A stretch of DNA of 64,000 bases from Sulfitobacter faviae. Lineage in GTDB: Bacteria > Pseudomonadota > Alphaproteobacteria > Rhodobacterales > Rhodobacteraceae. Below are positions 17,724 through 27,218 of this stretch, piece after piece. The position numbers and the translations under genes were made by a program. The notes beneath the pieces are model-generated. The model searched no databases. It was not told where the DNA came from and saw only the letters and a list, made by a program, of their open reading frames with translations. The DNA lies in the NCBI RefSeq assembly GCF_029870955.1, contig NZ_PGFQ01000005.1, positions 1 through 64,000 on the forward strand, in the 5' to 3' direction. The stretch's first letter is position 1; every line of letters begins with the position of its first letter.

Positions 17724-18778
17724 GTTGCGACAGTTTCCGCTATCTCAGTTTCCTCAACTCTTCCCTGAACGCTTCCGTCGGTGTGCGCCAACCAAGGCAC
17801 TTTCTTGGCGTGCCGTTGAGGCGGTCACAAATCGCCTTCATATTGCGATTTGAGAGCGCCGCGAGCTGGGTGTCACGGGGAAGATATCGCCGTGCGCGTT
17901 TGTTGAGGTTCTCGACCGAGCCTTTTTGCCAGGGTGCTTGTGGGTCACAAAACCAGCTGTCAGTGCCGATGCCCGACTTGAGCTTTCTCCACTCCCGGAA
18001 TTCGAAACCACGGTCAAAGGTGATCGATTTGCGGGCCGGCTGGGGTAGGGGTTCCATCACATCCATCAGCTTGCGCATGAAGTGGGTCGAACTGCGGTCG
18101 TTGTTGCGAAACAGGACGGCGAACCTGGTCTTGCGTTCGACGAGCGAAGCCACGTTCATCTTGCCATTGGCACGTTCAAAGATCATCAGATCGCCTTCCC
18201 AGTCACCGAACGCCTCGCGTGTCTTCACATGTTCAGGGCGCTCGTGAATGGACCGATCCAGCGGGAATACCTGGTCTCGGGGGCGTCTGGCATACCGGGA
18301 CCGTCGTTTCTTGCGACGACTTGGAAGGTATCTGGCTAATTCTTCGGATTGTCCCTCAGCGCTGTAAACATGGGCGTAGATCGTCTCATGGCTGACGCGA
18401 ATGGCATGTCCTTCGAATGTAAGCCGACCGGCAATCTGCTCGGGCGACCAGCCTTCTTTCAACTGAGTGATAACAGCCTTCCGAAGCTTAGGGAGACGGA
18501 TCAATTTCCGCCGCCGCGCACGTCGAGCTTCTGCCTTCCGCTGTGCAATCACACAATAGTAGCCACTGAGATTTGGCATTTCGCCATCAATGTAAAAATT
18601 CCGCTTTATGTCGCGATAGACTGTTGAGCGGTGTCTCCCAAGCTCAGCGGCTATTTTGTTGATCGAGAATTTTGCTCTGAGCATGTCCTCGATGATGCGT
18701 CTTTCACGCAAATCCAGCTCTGTATGTGCCATGTCTGTTCTCCTTGCTTTTTCAGCAAGATACCGGAGGTGTCGCAAC
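17724..18778 (-). mobile_element. IS30-family insertion sequence, intact
   Basis: Imperfect terminal inverted repeats: GTTGCGACA at 17724-17732 and its complement at 18770-18778, continuing inward as GTTTCCGCTATCT and CCTCCGGTATCT. They enclose one transposase. No target duplication was seen. It lies next to a second, diverged IS30-family gene. Confidence 0.7.
17740..18732 (-). CDS. IS30-family transposase, complete
   Basis: 330 residues from ATG 18732. N-terminal helix-turn-helix (INKIAAELGRHRSTVYRDI) and a full DDE domain: GDWEGDLMIF, SITFDRGFEF and KGSVENLNKRARRYLP. Ends PTEAFREELRKLR as is typical. Sequence is complete, so probably active. It is clearly diverged from the neighbouring IS30 transposase at 16638-17653. 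Confidence 0.9.
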   Translation of the reverse strand: MAHTELDLRERRIIEDMLRAKFSINKIAAELGRHRSTVYRDIKRNFYIDGEMPNLSGYYCVIAQRKAEARRARRRKLIRLPKLRKAVITQLKEGWSPEQIAGRLTFEGHAIRVSHETIYAHVYSAEGQSEELARYLPSRRKKRRSRYARRPRDQVFPLDRSIHERPEHVKTREAFGDWEGDLMIFERANGKMNVASLVERKTRFAVLFRNNDRSSTHFMRKLMDVMEPLPQPARKSITFDRGFEFREWRKLKSGIGTDSWFCDPQAPWQKGSVENLNKRARRYLPRDTQLAALSNRNMKAICDRLNGTPRKCLGWRTPTEAFREELRKLR

Positions 18779-18990
18779 CCAGTTTAGAATGTGCCCAACA
18801 CTAAGTATAAATACGCATAATGAAGTTTATGTTAAAAAATCTTCCAGTACATTCTCGGAAAATTGAGAGTCAGTCTTATATTGAAGGATAGCCTGGCAGA
18901 CTGGATGTTGGGCAAGTAATCTTGGCTCAAATCGGCTAAGTTTCGCGGCAGCAGGTAACAATTGCGTGGACCACTACATCATCGAGTTGA

Positions 18991-19359
18991 TCATTTTGCT
19001 GCCACTTCGATCTTTTCAAACGCACCTTCGGCCTGCCAACGCTGCGCGATTTCGCCCAAGGCTTCGAGTACCTGGCGCAGATCGTCGCCGCGTTCTGTCA
19101 TACCATAGGTGACAGCGGGCGGGATCGTTTGCGTCTGGTCGCGCCAGATTACCCCGGCCGCCTGAAGCATTCGCAACCGTTCCGTCAGCATACGGGTCGA
19201 AATTCCCGGCACTGCCCGTTTCAGTGCCCCGAAACGTTGCGGCCCTCCGTCGCTTAGAACCCAGAGAATATAGGTTGTCCACGGCCCCATCAGCAGGCGC
19301 AGAATGGAGTCCATGGGACACGCGGGCGGTGTTTTCTGTTTCATCTTGAGGCTCTCCAA
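18991..19359 (-). CDS. HxlR-family transcriptional regulator
   Basis: 122 residues (start possibly at MKQKTPP, a few codons in). Typical HxlR: CPMDSILRLLMGPWTTYILW with the N-terminal cysteine, then winged helix RFGALKRAVPGISTRMLTERLRML. HxlR proteins often sense electrophiles, quinones or thiol stress. It is divergent from the DoxX-dioxygenase-reductase-GST cluster (19497-22390), which it probably regulates. Confidence 0.85.
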   Translation of the reverse strand: MESLKMKQKTPPACPMDSILRLLMGPWTTYILWVLSDGGPQRFGALKRAVPGISTRMLTERLRMLQAAGVIWRDQTQTIPPAVTYGMTERGDDLRQVLEALGEIAQRWQAEGAFEKIEVAAK

Positions 19360-19496
19360 GAGTGGTTACTTTTCAGTGCCTACTTTTCAATATGAACTAG
19401 GACGCTTTATAATACTAGGAAGAAAAGCAAAACCTGGCAAGCCTGAGCAATTCGGAAGAATGCCCGGGCAATTTGTACAAAATAGGGGACGTCCAA

Positions 19497-19901
19497 ATGA
19501 GCAGAAAATCTGCAAAAATCTCCTACTGGGTGGCAACCGGGCTGGTTTCGTTGGTCTATCTGGGAGGGGCGACATTCTACATCACCGCGCATGACATGGT
19601 TGCCGGAATGTATGAGGGCATCTTGAAATTTCCAACCTACATAATTTGGCCATTAGCCATCCTGAAAATCGTGGCGGTCGTGGTGCTCCTCTGGCGTCCG
19701 TCAACGTTTTTGTCCGATTTCGCCTATGCGGCGATGTTCTGGCACCTGTTGCTGGCCGCCTCGGCGCATTTGGCTGCGGGCGATCTGGGTTGGCCACCGG
19801 CCATTGTCGCCTGGCTTGCGCTGATCGTGTCGTTCCTGACGCAAAACCGAGTGCGCGAAAATAAATCGCCCTACGGAAATCTGCTGAACAGCGCGGCATA
19901 A
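19497..19901 (+). CDS. DoxX-like four-helix membrane protein
   Basis: 134 residues from ATG 19497, with four hydrophobic helices (WVATGLVSLVYLGGATFYIT; ILKIVAVVVLL; FAYAAMFWHLLLAASAHLA; IVAWLALIVSFLT). DoxX-family proteins are linked to thiol and redox stress; the exact role here is unknown. First gene of the cluster divergent from the HxlR regulator. Confidence 0.75.
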   Translation: MSRKSAKISYWVATGLVSLVYLGGATFYITAHDMVAGMYEGILKFPTYIIWPLAILKIVAVVVLLWRPSTFLSDFAYAAMFWHLLLAASAHLAAGDLGWPPAIVAWLALIVSFLTQNRVRENKSPYGNLLNSAA

Positions 19902-19975
19902 TCGGCCCTCGGGGCAACCAAACACGGGTTGGGTCGTCAGGCCTCGCCCGCGATAAAGACGAAAGGATGCAGTAC

Positions 19976-20788
19976 ATGACCCGAATGCCGACGATGTTTC
20001 TTCCACACGGAGGAGGCCCGTGTTTCTTCATGGACTGGGATCCGCCGGAAACCTGGGATCGGCACCGCGCGTTTCTGGCGCGTGTACCGGATACATTGCC
20101 AGAAACCCCCAAGGCGTTGCTGGTGATTTCCGGCCATTGGGAAGAGCCACAATTCACTGTGCAAAAGAACAAAGCCCCGCCGCTCCTGTTCGATTACAAT
20201 GGGTTTCCTCCGCATACGTATGAACTGACTTGGCCCGCGCCCGGCGATCCTGCGCTGTCGGACAGGGTAAAGGCGCTGCTCGAAGGGGCCGGGTTCCCCT
20301 GCTCCGTCGATGAGGCGCGCGGGTATGATCACGGCGTGTTCATTCCGCTGAAGGTGGTCTTTCCGCAGGCAGACATTCCTTGTGTGCAGCTCAGCCTGCG
20401 CAGCGACCTTGACCCGGCTGCGCATATTGCGGTCGGGCGGGCACTGGCGCCGTTGCGCGACGAAGGTGTTCTGATTATCGGTTCGGGCAACACCTATCAC
20501 AACATGCAAAAGATGATGCAGGCGATGCGGGGTGGCGCTGCGGGTGCCGTGAACGGGCAGGAATTTGACCGCTGGCTAAGCGATGCCGTGACCCGCCCCG
20601 ATCCTGCAGAGCGTGATCGGATGCTGGCACAGTGGGACGCCGCCCCCGGTGCCCGCGAGGCAAACCCGCGCGAGGAACATCTGCTTCCGCTGCATGTGGT
20701 CGCGGGGGCGGCCCTTGCCGACAAAGGCGTGAAAACGCTGGAGGATCACGTGCTCGGCGCCGTCGAAAGCGCGTTCACCTTCGGCTGA
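19976..20788 (+). CDS. DODA-type extradiol ring-opening dioxygenase (LigB superfamily)
   Basis: About 270 residues. Start 19976 is preferred over 19967 because AAAGGA then has proper spacing. Conserved Zn/Fe ligands are visible: FLPHGGGP near residue 10, SGHWE near 55, GYDHGVFIPL near 115 and EEHLLPLHV near 225. Relatives include 4,5-DOPA dioxygenase and YgiD. It probably opens catechol-like rings; substrate unknown. Sits with a reductase and a GST under likely HxlR control. Confidence 0.85.
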   Translation: MTRMPTMFLPHGGGPCFFMDWDPPETWDRHRAFLARVPDTLPETPKALLVISGHWEEPQFTVQKNKAPPLLFDYNGFPPHTYELTWPAPGDPALSDRVKALLEGAGFPCSVDEARGYDHGVFIPLKVVFPQADIPCVQLSLRSDLDPAAHIAVGRALAPLRDEGVLIIGSGNTYHNMQKMMQAMRGGAAGAVNGQEFDRWLSDAVTRPDPAERDRMLAQWDAAPGAREANPREEHLLPLHVVAGAALADKGVKTLEDHVLGAVESAFTFG

Positions 20789-20844
20789 ATCCCATCCAAC
20801 GTTTGAACATCCAAATCCAACCCCAAAAAATCTAGGAAAACCCA

Positions 20845-21744
20845 ATGACGAACATTCAAGACGGTCCTTTCATCGTCACCGGTGCATCCGGCCAGCTTGG
20901 CCGACAGGTTATCGACAATCTGCTTGCGGCCGGGGCCAGCCCGATCATCGCCGTTTCCCGTTCGCCGGAAAAGCTGGCTGAACTGGCTGACAAAGGTGTC
21001 GAGGCCCGCAAGGGTGATTTCAACGACCCTGCGTCGCTGACGGCGGCTTTTTCAGGTGGCAAGCGTCTGCTCATCATCTCGACCGACGATCTGGAACCAG
21101 GCAAGCGGTTGGTAGCGCATAAAAACGCCGTCGCCGCCGCGACGAAAGAAGGTATCACGCATATCGTCTATACATCGCTGACGAACCCGGTTGAGGAAAG
21201 CCCGATCACGTTCTCCAAGGATCACAGCGACACCGAGGCGTTGATCAAGGAAACCGGTGCCAACTATACCATCCTGCGCAACAACCTTTACACCGATCTG
21301 GTACTGATGGGTGGTGGTCAAAGCATCGGCATGGGGCAACATTTTGCCGCTGCTGGCGAGGGAAAAACCGGATATGTCACCCGCTCCGACTGCGCCCGCG
21401 CCGCCGCGGCGGCCCTGATGCAGGAAACCGGTTCAAGTGTTCTGGACATTACCGGACCGGAGGCAGTTTCCCAAGGTGACATCGCGGCCATCCTGTCGGA
21501 ACTATCGAGCAAGGACATTCCCTATATCCCGATCTCAACCGACGAACTGGTCCAGGGCATGATCGGCGCCGGTTTGCCCGAGCACATGGCAAAGGTCTTT
21601 GCGTCCTTCGACGAGGCGATGGCGAAGGATTATCTGAGCGTTGCAACGGACGATCTGGAAAGCCTGACCGGGCAAGCGGGGCAGTCGGTGCGTGATTTCC
21701 TGATTGCCAACAAGCCTGCCCTGCTGACCCCACAGGCGCAATGA
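20845..21744 (+). CDS. NmrA/QorB-like NAD(P)H-dependent reductase
   Basis: 299 residues, Rossmann fold with VTGASGQLGRQVIDNLL at the N-terminus and an ATP/NmrA-type order of elements (GDFNDPASL, YTSLTNP, TILRNNLYTDL). Closest in layout to QorB NAD(P)H:quinone oxidoreductases and NmrA-like proteins. Lies in the DoxX-dioxygenase-GST cluster, which as a whole looks like quinone or electrophile detoxification. Confidence 0.82.
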   Translation: MTNIQDGPFIVTGASGQLGRQVIDNLLAAGASPIIAVSRSPEKLAELADKGVEARKGDFNDPASLTAAFSGGKRLLIISTDDLEPGKRLVAHKNAVAAATKEGITHIVYTSLTNPVEESPITFSKDHSDTEALIKETGANYTILRNNLYTDLVLMGGGQSIGMGQHFAAAGEGKTGYVTRSDCARAAAAALMQETGSSVLDITGPEAVSQGDIAAILSELSSKDIPYIPISTDELVQGMIGAGLPEHMAKVFASFDEAMAKDYLSVATDDLESLTGQAGQSVRDFLIANKPALLTPQAQ

Positions 21745-21754
21745 GGAAAGCACG

Positions 21755-22390
21755 ATGAAACTTTACAACGCCAATTTCTCGCCAAACGCCCTTCGCGTGC
21801 GCGCGGTCGCCCTGGAACTGGGGATCGATCTTGAAATCATCGAGGTCGATCTCCAGGGCGGCGACAACCGAAGCGCGGAATTCCTGTCGATGAACCCCAA
21901 CGGCAAGGTGCCTGTGCTTGTGGACGACGATTTCGTGATCTGGGAATCGCGTGCCATCAATTCCTATCTTGCCAGCAAGAAACCCAAGCGCGGTCTTCAC
22001 CCGGATGATCCGAAGTCCCGCGCAACGGTGGACCAGTGGTTATACTGGCAGACAATTCACCTTGGGCCAGCGATGCAAAAGCTGTCGTTCGAGCGGTTTC
22101 TGAAAGCGAAGTTCGGCATGGGTGATCCGGACCAAGGCGTCATCGAGGCGGAACTGAAAAACGTAGATCAATTTCTGGCGGTGCTGGAAATCGGCCTTGC
22201 CGGCAAGGACTGGATCGCGGGCGATCTGAGCGTCGCGGATTTCGCACTGGCCTCGACATTCATGTACCGTGCGCAGTCTGACATATCGCTTGACGATCTG
22301 CCAAATGTCGCGGCCTGGATCGAACGGCTGGAGGCGCGCCAGTCGTGGAAAGATGCGTTTGCACCCGTTCGGGAATTGCTTGGCCTGTAG
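21755..22390 (+). CDS. glutathione S-transferase
   Basis: 211 residues. N-terminal thioredoxin-like domain (KLYNANFSPNALRVRAVALE; NPNGKVPVLVDDDFVIWESRAI with the cis-Pro and glutathione-binding ES) and all-alpha C-terminal domain with LSVADFALAS. The start follows the reductase gene by 10 bp with GAGGAAAG upstream. Last gene of the likely HxlR-controlled cluster. Confidence 0.88.
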   Translation: MKLYNANFSPNALRVRAVALELGIDLEIIEVDLQGGDNRSAEFLSMNPNGKVPVLVDDDFVIWESRAINSYLASKKPKRGLHPDDPKSRATVDQWLYWQTIHLGPAMQKLSFERFLKAKFGMGDPDQGVIEAELKNVDQFLAVLEIGLAGKDWIAGDLSVADFALASTFMYRAQSDISLDDLPNVAAWIERLEARQSWKDAFAPVRELLGL

Positions 22391-22629
22391 AAATTGCAGA
22401 AGTGCTTTCGGGGGCGAGCCAGTCGCCCCGCCACAGTGAAGGACATATCGTGCAAATCGTGCCATACACGCGCGCGGGGACGGCGGCAGGACGGGATTGC
22501 CATTCTAATGGCGATCGGGATGCTTAACCCCGAGCCTTTGAACGAAGCGATCGAAATCTCACTGATTGAGGCCGATCCGGATCAGCGCGGAGCTTTGGGA
22601 TATAACCGAACGAAACAGAAAGGCAGGAA
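22391..22629. other. intergenic stretch with a short inverted repeat
   Basis: Holds ATTGCCATT-CT-AATGGCGAT near 22496-22515 (8 of 9 bases paired), which may be an operator or weak hairpin. A short open frame across 22508-22642 (MAIGMLNPEPLNEAIEI) has no recognisable features. Confidence 0.3.
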
Positions 22630-23118
22630 ATGTTTGAACTGACACCCCGCATCGGTCCAAGACCAGAAACCACCGACTGCGCGCCGCATGAGCAGGTAAG
22701 CCAGAACCCCGACGCAAGTACCTATCAAAAGCTCAAGGAACGGGCCTTTGACTTTCCTTTCGTGGAGCGCCGCCCCAGTATCATCTCTGTTCCCGGTGCC
22801 GAGGCTCTTTGGCTGGCACACGATCACGCGCACGGTTGTCAGGAATCCTTTATGGTGGGAAACGAGTTCGCGCATGTGCATCCGCAATATGATGGTTCGA
22901 TGCATCTGATGCTCCCGCTCGAATGCACCCGCGAGCTCTTCGCCAAAGGCTGGGGCGAGCCACACCCGATGGCGGCTACTGGCATGATCCCGGCGACCGC
23001 CGTCATGGTGTTTGCGCCGCGTAATTTGCAAGAGATCGAAACAGCTTTGCAAATTCTTGCCGTATCTTATGATTTTGCGTCTGGAAAACTCTCGAATCCC
23101 GCCCCGATCCTGTTGTGA
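22630..23118 (+). CDS. luciferase-domain (DUF5519-type) conserved hypothetical protein
   Basis: 162 residues, soluble, no signal. The segment HVHPQYDGSMHLMLP and GWGEPHPMA match the small 'luciferase family protein' domain (DUF5519), whose function is unknown; it is not a light-emitting enzyme. AGGAAA precedes the ATG. Confidence 0.65.
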   Translation: MFELTPRIGPRPETTDCAPHEQVSQNPDASTYQKLKERAFDFPFVERRPSIISVPGAEALWLAHDHAHGCQESFMVGNEFAHVHPQYDGSMHLMLPLECTRELFAKGWGEPHPMAATGMIPATAVMVFAPRNLQEIETALQILAVSYDFASGKLSNPAPILL

Positions 23119-23119
23119 A

Positions 23120-23398
23120 AATGAGTGAACGGAATGTGTCGCGACACAACGGTATTTCCCGGCCTTCGTCCGACTTCCAGTCGAGGCCCAGCGTCTTTTT
23201 GTTGCGGCCCAGCGTTTTCCACCAGACACCCACTCCGTCCTCGGCCTTGGGTCCAAGGTCACGCATCATGTCGGTTCGGTTCGGTGCCTCGATCTTGATG
23301 ACATCGGCACCGAAGTCGGAAAGCAACGCAGCCGAAAGCGGCCCCGCAATCACATGACCGAGTTCGATGATTTTCAGGTGATTAAGTGGTCCAGTCAT
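23120..23398 (-). pseudogene. N-terminal fragment of a CaiB/BaiF-type CoA-transferase
   Basis: From ATG 23398 the text LKIIELGHVIAGPLSAALLSDFGADVIKIEAP and LGLDWKSDEG matches the N-terminus of family III CoA-transferases (normally about 400 residues). After about 92 residues the similarity ends in sequence unrelated to the family, so only a truncated remnant is left. A long palindrome lies immediately upstream. Confidence 0.75.
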
Positions 23399-23404
23399 AC
23401 GCTT

Positions 23405-23446
23405 TCATCGCTGATAACCTAACACATGTTAGATTATCAGCGATGA
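23405..23446. promoter_or_regulatory. long near-perfect palindrome, probable operator
   Basis: Two 20-bp arms (23405-23424 and 23427-23446) with one mismatch and a 2-bp centre; the core is CTAACA-CA-TGTTAG. It starts 7 bp before the CoA-transferase fragment's ATG. Most likely the operator of a TetR- or GntR-type regulator that once controlled that gene. Confidence 0.6.
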
Positions 23447-23576
23447 GGAAATCAATCCTAAACACGCGATACTGGAAATCGGACCGCTGCGTTCAGGCAC
23501 TCCGCATCCATCCACGTGTCAAAGCAAGAACGCGCGCGCGCCAAAGGACTGCGCGCGCCAACGGAACCTACAATTG

Positions 23577-25751
23577 TCAGGCCAATCCTTGACGCGAAAA
23601 TGGTAACTCGCGAACTGTCTTGCCGGTTGCCCTGCGGACTGCATTCGCCACGGCGGGACCAATTGGCGGTGTACCGGGCTCGCCTATGCCTGTCGGCGCC
23701 TCGGTTGATTGGACGATGTGAACGTCCACCCGTGGCATGTCGGCGATCCGAAGCGGCATGTAGTCGTAGAAATTCGACTGGTCCACCTCGCCTGCAGTCA
23801 TCGTGATCTCTTCACGCAGGATCGCCGAGAGGCCGTAGCCCAGGCCACCTTCAATCTGCGCCTCGATGTTCGAGGGGTTTATCGGGACACCGCAATCGAC
23901 ACCACAGGTCACACGCTCGACCTTGACGGTGCCATCCTCGCGGATCCTAACATCCGCGATTTCGGCGACGTAGGAACCGAAGCTTTTGTGCACCGCGATG
24001 CCCCGTGTCAGGCCGGCCGGTATCGTACCGGCCTTTACGGCTGCCAGTTCCAGCACGCCACGCGCGCGCGGATCGGTGAGGTAGCGCAGACGGAATTCCA
24101 CCGGATCGGCACCCGCCGCCTCCGCCAACTCATCCATGATCGTCTCGACGACATAAGCCGTGTGCGTATGCCCGACCGACCGCCACCAGAGCACGGGAAC
24201 ACCGACAAGCGGATGATGAACATCGACCGACCAGCCCGGAATGGTGTATGCCGAGTGCTGCCCAAGGCCCTCAACAGAAGACGCATCGACGCCGTTGTTC
24301 ACCATGAACTGTTCGAACGCGGTTCCGATGGCGATACCCTGCCCCACCACGCGCTGTTTCCACGAAGTGATATTGCCCTCTGCATCAAGACCGGCACGCA
24401 CACGGTGCATGTGCATCGGGCGATAATATCCGCCGCGCACATCGTCCTCGCGGGTCCAGACCAGCTTGATCGGGCGCGCCTGCCCATGGGTTTGCAGCCA
24501 CGCTTGCGCAATCATCGCCGCCTCGGCCACATAGTGGCTGTCATAGATCGCGCGGCGCCCGAATGAGCCACCGCCCCAAAGGGTCTCGATTTTCACTGAA
24601 CCGGGATCAATGCCAAGGACCTGAGCACCGATGTTCTGGTCCAGGGTCTGGATCTGCGATCCGGTCCAAAACGCCGCCTCGGTCCCGTCGAACAGAACGG
24701 TGACGTCTATCGGCTCCATCGGGGTATGCGCGAGATACGGGAAGAAGTAATCGGCTTCGACCACCTTCGCCTCTTCGGCCTCCGAGACTGCGGCGCTATG
24801 GAATGCGATGCCATCTTCATCCAGCAATGCGGTGTACTCTGCCCGCAAATCCTCTGTGCCCCGATTTTCAGCGTTCGAGAAATCCCATTCGGCAGCCAGA
24901 GCGTTACGCGCCTGAATGGCCTGCCACGTGGATTCAGCGATGACTGTGGCCCGATCCGGCAGGCGGATCACGTCGATCACGCCGGGCATTGCCCGCGCCT
25001 CGGCTTCATTCAGTCCGACCAACACGCCACCAAAGCGCGGGCTGCGGAGGCTAACAGCGTACATCAGCCCGTCCATCGCGACATCCATGCCGAACATGTC
25101 GGTGGCACCTTGGGTCTTGGGCGCAACATCCACCCGCGGAAAGGACTTGCCGATATACACCCACTGGTCGGGCGTTTTCAGCGTCACGCTGTCTGGCACG
25201 CCCTGCCTGGCAGCAGCGGTGGCCATGTCGCCCAGCGTAGCTGTGTTCGGGCCACCACTGATCTCACCTTTTGATATGGTGACGTCCGAAGGATCGACGC
25301 CCCAGGTCTCGGCTGCCGCGGCGACAAACATTGCGCGCGCCGTCGCCCCCGCCTCACGGTATTGCTGCCATGAGTTGGGCATCGCAGTCGATCCACCTGT
25401 GCCCTGCACACCCAGGAGCGTGTTGGCATAAAGACCCGTGTTGGCAGGTGCAAATTCTGTGGTGACCTGCGCCGCATCCGCATCAAGCTCGTCCGCAATC
25501 AGCGTTGCCAATCCCGTGGCGGTCCCTTGGCCCATGTCCAGATGTTTGACGATCACGACAACAGTGTTGTCAGGACGAATATGGACAAAAGGCGTGGCCA
25601 GACCGTCGGTACCAGCTTGTGCAGCTGCTGCGATCGGCTGAAGCGCACCACCCAGAATAAGGCCACCCGCAGCGCCCGCGCTCAGTTTGAGAAAGCCGCG
25701 CCGCGTTGTAACCGTTGCTGGGACGGCCTGTGAGATAATCCTGTTCAGCAT
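23577..25751 (-). CDS. xanthine dehydrogenase-family molybdopterin-binding subunit (IorB-like)
   Basis: 724 residues from ATG 25751 (GGAGGG just upstream). A twin-arginine signal ([16 protein letters not shown]) is followed by a molybdopterin aldehyde/isoquinoline oxidoreductase large subunit: [56 protein letters not shown] and [17 protein letters not shown] with the catalytic Glu. The layout is the single large subunit of isoquinoline 1-oxidoreductase-type enzymes, paired with the 2Fe-2S subunit encoded 1 bp upstream. Exported, folded with cofactor. Substrate unknown. Confidence 0.88.
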   Translation of the reverse strand: MLNRIISQAVPATVTTRRGFLKLSAGAAGGLILGGALQPIAAAAQAGTDGLATPFVHIRPDNTVVVIVKHLDMGQGTATGLATLIADELDADAAQVTTEFAPANTGLYANTLLGVQGTGGSTAMPNSWQQYREAGATARAMFVAAAAETWGVDPSDVTISKGEISGGPNTATLGDMATAAARQGVPDSVTLKTPDQWVYIGKSFPRVDVAPKTQGATDMFGMDVAMDGLMYAVSLRSPRFGGVLVGLNEAEARAMPGVIDVIRLPDRATVIAESTWQAIQARNALAAEWDFSNAENRGTEDLRAEYTALLDEDGIAFHSAAVSEAEEAKVVEADYFFPYLAHTPMEPIDVTVLFDGTEAAFWTGSQIQTLDQNIGAQVLGIDPGSVKIETLWGGGSFGRRAIYDSHYVAEAAMIAQAWLQTHGQARPIKLVWTREDDVRGGYYRPMHMHRVRAGLDAEGNITSWKQRVVGQGIAIGTAFEQFMVNNGVDASSVEGLGQHSAYTIPGWSVDVHHPLVGVPVLWWRSVGHTHTAYVVETIMDELAEAAGADPVEFRLRYLTDPRARGVLELAAVKAGTIPAGLTRGIAVHKSFGSYVAEIADVRIREDGTVKVERVTCGVDCGVPINPSNIEAQIEGGLGYGLSAILREEITMTAGEVDQSNFYDYMPLRIADMPRVDVHIVQSTEAPTGIGEPGTPPIGPAVANAVRRATGKTVRELPFSRQGLA

Positions 25752-25752
25752 G

Positions 25753-26211
25753 TTAACCCTCCACAATTTCGGATGCGCGATGGATCGCTTTGCGGATCCG
25801 TGCATAGGTGGCACACCGGCAAAGGTTTCCATCCATTGCCGCGTCGATGTCTTCGTCGGTCGGTTTGGGCGTGTCCCGCAACAGCGCCGCCGCCGACAGG
25901 ATTTGGCCTGACTGGCAATAGCCGCATTGCGGCACCTCCAACTCGACCCACGCCGCGCGGATCGCTTCGGTGGTCTCATCCAGCGCGCCCTCGATCGTAG
26001 TCACGGTAGCGCCGTCGATGTCGCCCACATACGTCTGACAAGAGCGTACAGGCGCACCATCGACATGCACCGTACAGGCCCCGCACGAGGCAACCCCGCA
26101 GCCGAATTTGGTGCCGGTCAAGCCCAGCTCATCGCGCAGCGCCCACAACAATGGTGTATCCGGACTTGCCGCGATCTCGCGCGGCTCACCGTTCAAGGTC
26201 AGTTTGATCAT
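25753..26211 (-). CDS. 2Fe-2S subunit of the molybdenum hydroxylase (IorA-like)
   Basis: 152 residues with eight cysteines binding two 2Fe-2S clusters: plant-ferredoxin type [15 protein letters not shown] plus a fourth Cys in VRSCQ, then the helical domain CGYCQSG and [11 protein letters not shown]. It delivers electrons from the Mo site to a c-type cytochrome or other acceptor. Directly upstream of the large subunit; no separate signal, so it would be co-exported with it. Confidence 0.9.
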   Translation of the reverse strand: MIKLTLNGEPREIAASPDTPLLWALRDELGLTGTKFGCGVASCGACTVHVDGAPVRSCQTYVGDIDGATVTTIEGALDETTEAIRAAWVELEVPQCGYCQSGQILSAAALLRDTPKPTDEDIDAAMDGNLCRCATYARIRKAIHRASEIVEG

Positions 26212-26229
26212 CGCTCACTTCTCCATTTT

Positions 26230-26862
26230 TCAGCTCAAGTCCGGTGCGGTGGACGCAAAGGTCTCATCCGCGCTTATTCTGTCCCACCACTCTTGCACGC
26301 CGTCGATCGACAGGATCGCCGGGCCATCTTCGGTCATGGTCGCATAGGCGATGAGCGGCCCAAGCAGATAATCGGCAAACCCGGGTGTATCCCCGGCGAG
26401 AAACGGCGCGTCGCCCCTATTCTCCATAACAAGGCTGACCAGCTTCTTGGCCTGATCAAGGCAGGATGTGCGCATTTCTTCATCCTTTCCACCAACGAAG
26501 TCGGGAAACAGATGGTAGGCCACGAACCCGATGATCGCACCGTAGCCGTAATTGCCGATCAACGCCGCGTTCTCGTCAGCTTTCGCACAAACCTTTGCGT
26601 CGGCAGGAAACATCGAAGGCTTCGGGTCGCGCGCTTCGAGGTATCGGACGATTGCATCGGTTTCACGCAGGCGCAGTCCGTCGATATCAAGAACAGGCAC
26701 CTTACCGAAAGGGTGGCGCTCAAGATGCTCTGGTTCCTGCGGCTCGCCCTCCAAGACGTTGACAGGTACCTGATCGTAAGGAACGCCCTTGCTCGCCAAT
26801 ACGCAGCGCACGGTGCGCACATATGTTGAACCGTCGAAACCAAAGAGAGTTGTTTTTGTCAT
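26230..26862 (-). CDS. glutathione S-transferase
   Basis: 210 residues. N-terminal domain with FGFDGSTYVRTVRCVLASKG, FGKVPVLDIDGLRLRETDAI and a C-terminal helical domain with PGFADYLLG. Upstream of, and probably co-transcribed with, the molybdenum hydroxylase genes (18 bp apart). Different from the GST at 21755. Confidence 0.88.
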   Translation of the reverse strand: MTKTTLFGFDGSTYVRTVRCVLASKGVPYDQVPVNVLEGEPQEPEHLERHPFGKVPVLDIDGLRLRETDAIVRYLEARDPKPSMFPADAKVCAKADENAALIGNYGYGAIIGFVAYHLFPDFVGGKDEEMRTSCLDQAKKLVSLVMENRGDAPFLAGDTPGFADYLLGPLIAYATMTEDGPAILSIDGVQEWWDRISADETFASTAPDLS

Positions 26863-27218
26863 AGTATCCTCGTTGTTTTATTTGTGAGTTTGAGAGATAT
26901 CGGCGTTCAGATACCCAGCAGATAGGGTGACAAGTTCGCGCAGTCTTTCAGAGCCCTGCCTCGAAGTGTCGGATGCACACTGACGTGGCGTTGGTCGGAG
27001 CGGTCACGGTTTCGCGTCCGCAATCCGTGATCTTGCGTGTGCCTCAGGAATTCACCATCTCCGTTCTACACGAGACATGCGACACCATAAGTGCATGGCA
27101 GCTTGACGATGCAGGTCCGAAGAAATTGTTTAATGTGCACCGCATTGAATCTCATGTCGCTTTGCCGCCAACAACCTGCAAGGGAGCGCCGTCGGGTGCC
27201 CCCTTGCAGTGCCAAGTA
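26863..27218. other. intergenic region without recognisable features
   Basis: 356 bp between the GST start and the end of the MBL hydrolase gene. It should hold the GST-IorAB promoter; I see no clear -35/-10 pair, gene or repeat. Confidence 0.4.

Noticed and set aside
22441..22475. CKSCH, a CxxCH heme-binding pattern, in a short open frame
   Set aside because: The frame lacks a signal peptide or cytochrome context and overlaps the end of the GST gene region; a chance match.
23709..24566. Plus-strand frame of 285 codons
   Set aside because: Antisense to the molybdenum hydroxylase large subunit, which has strong family motifs.
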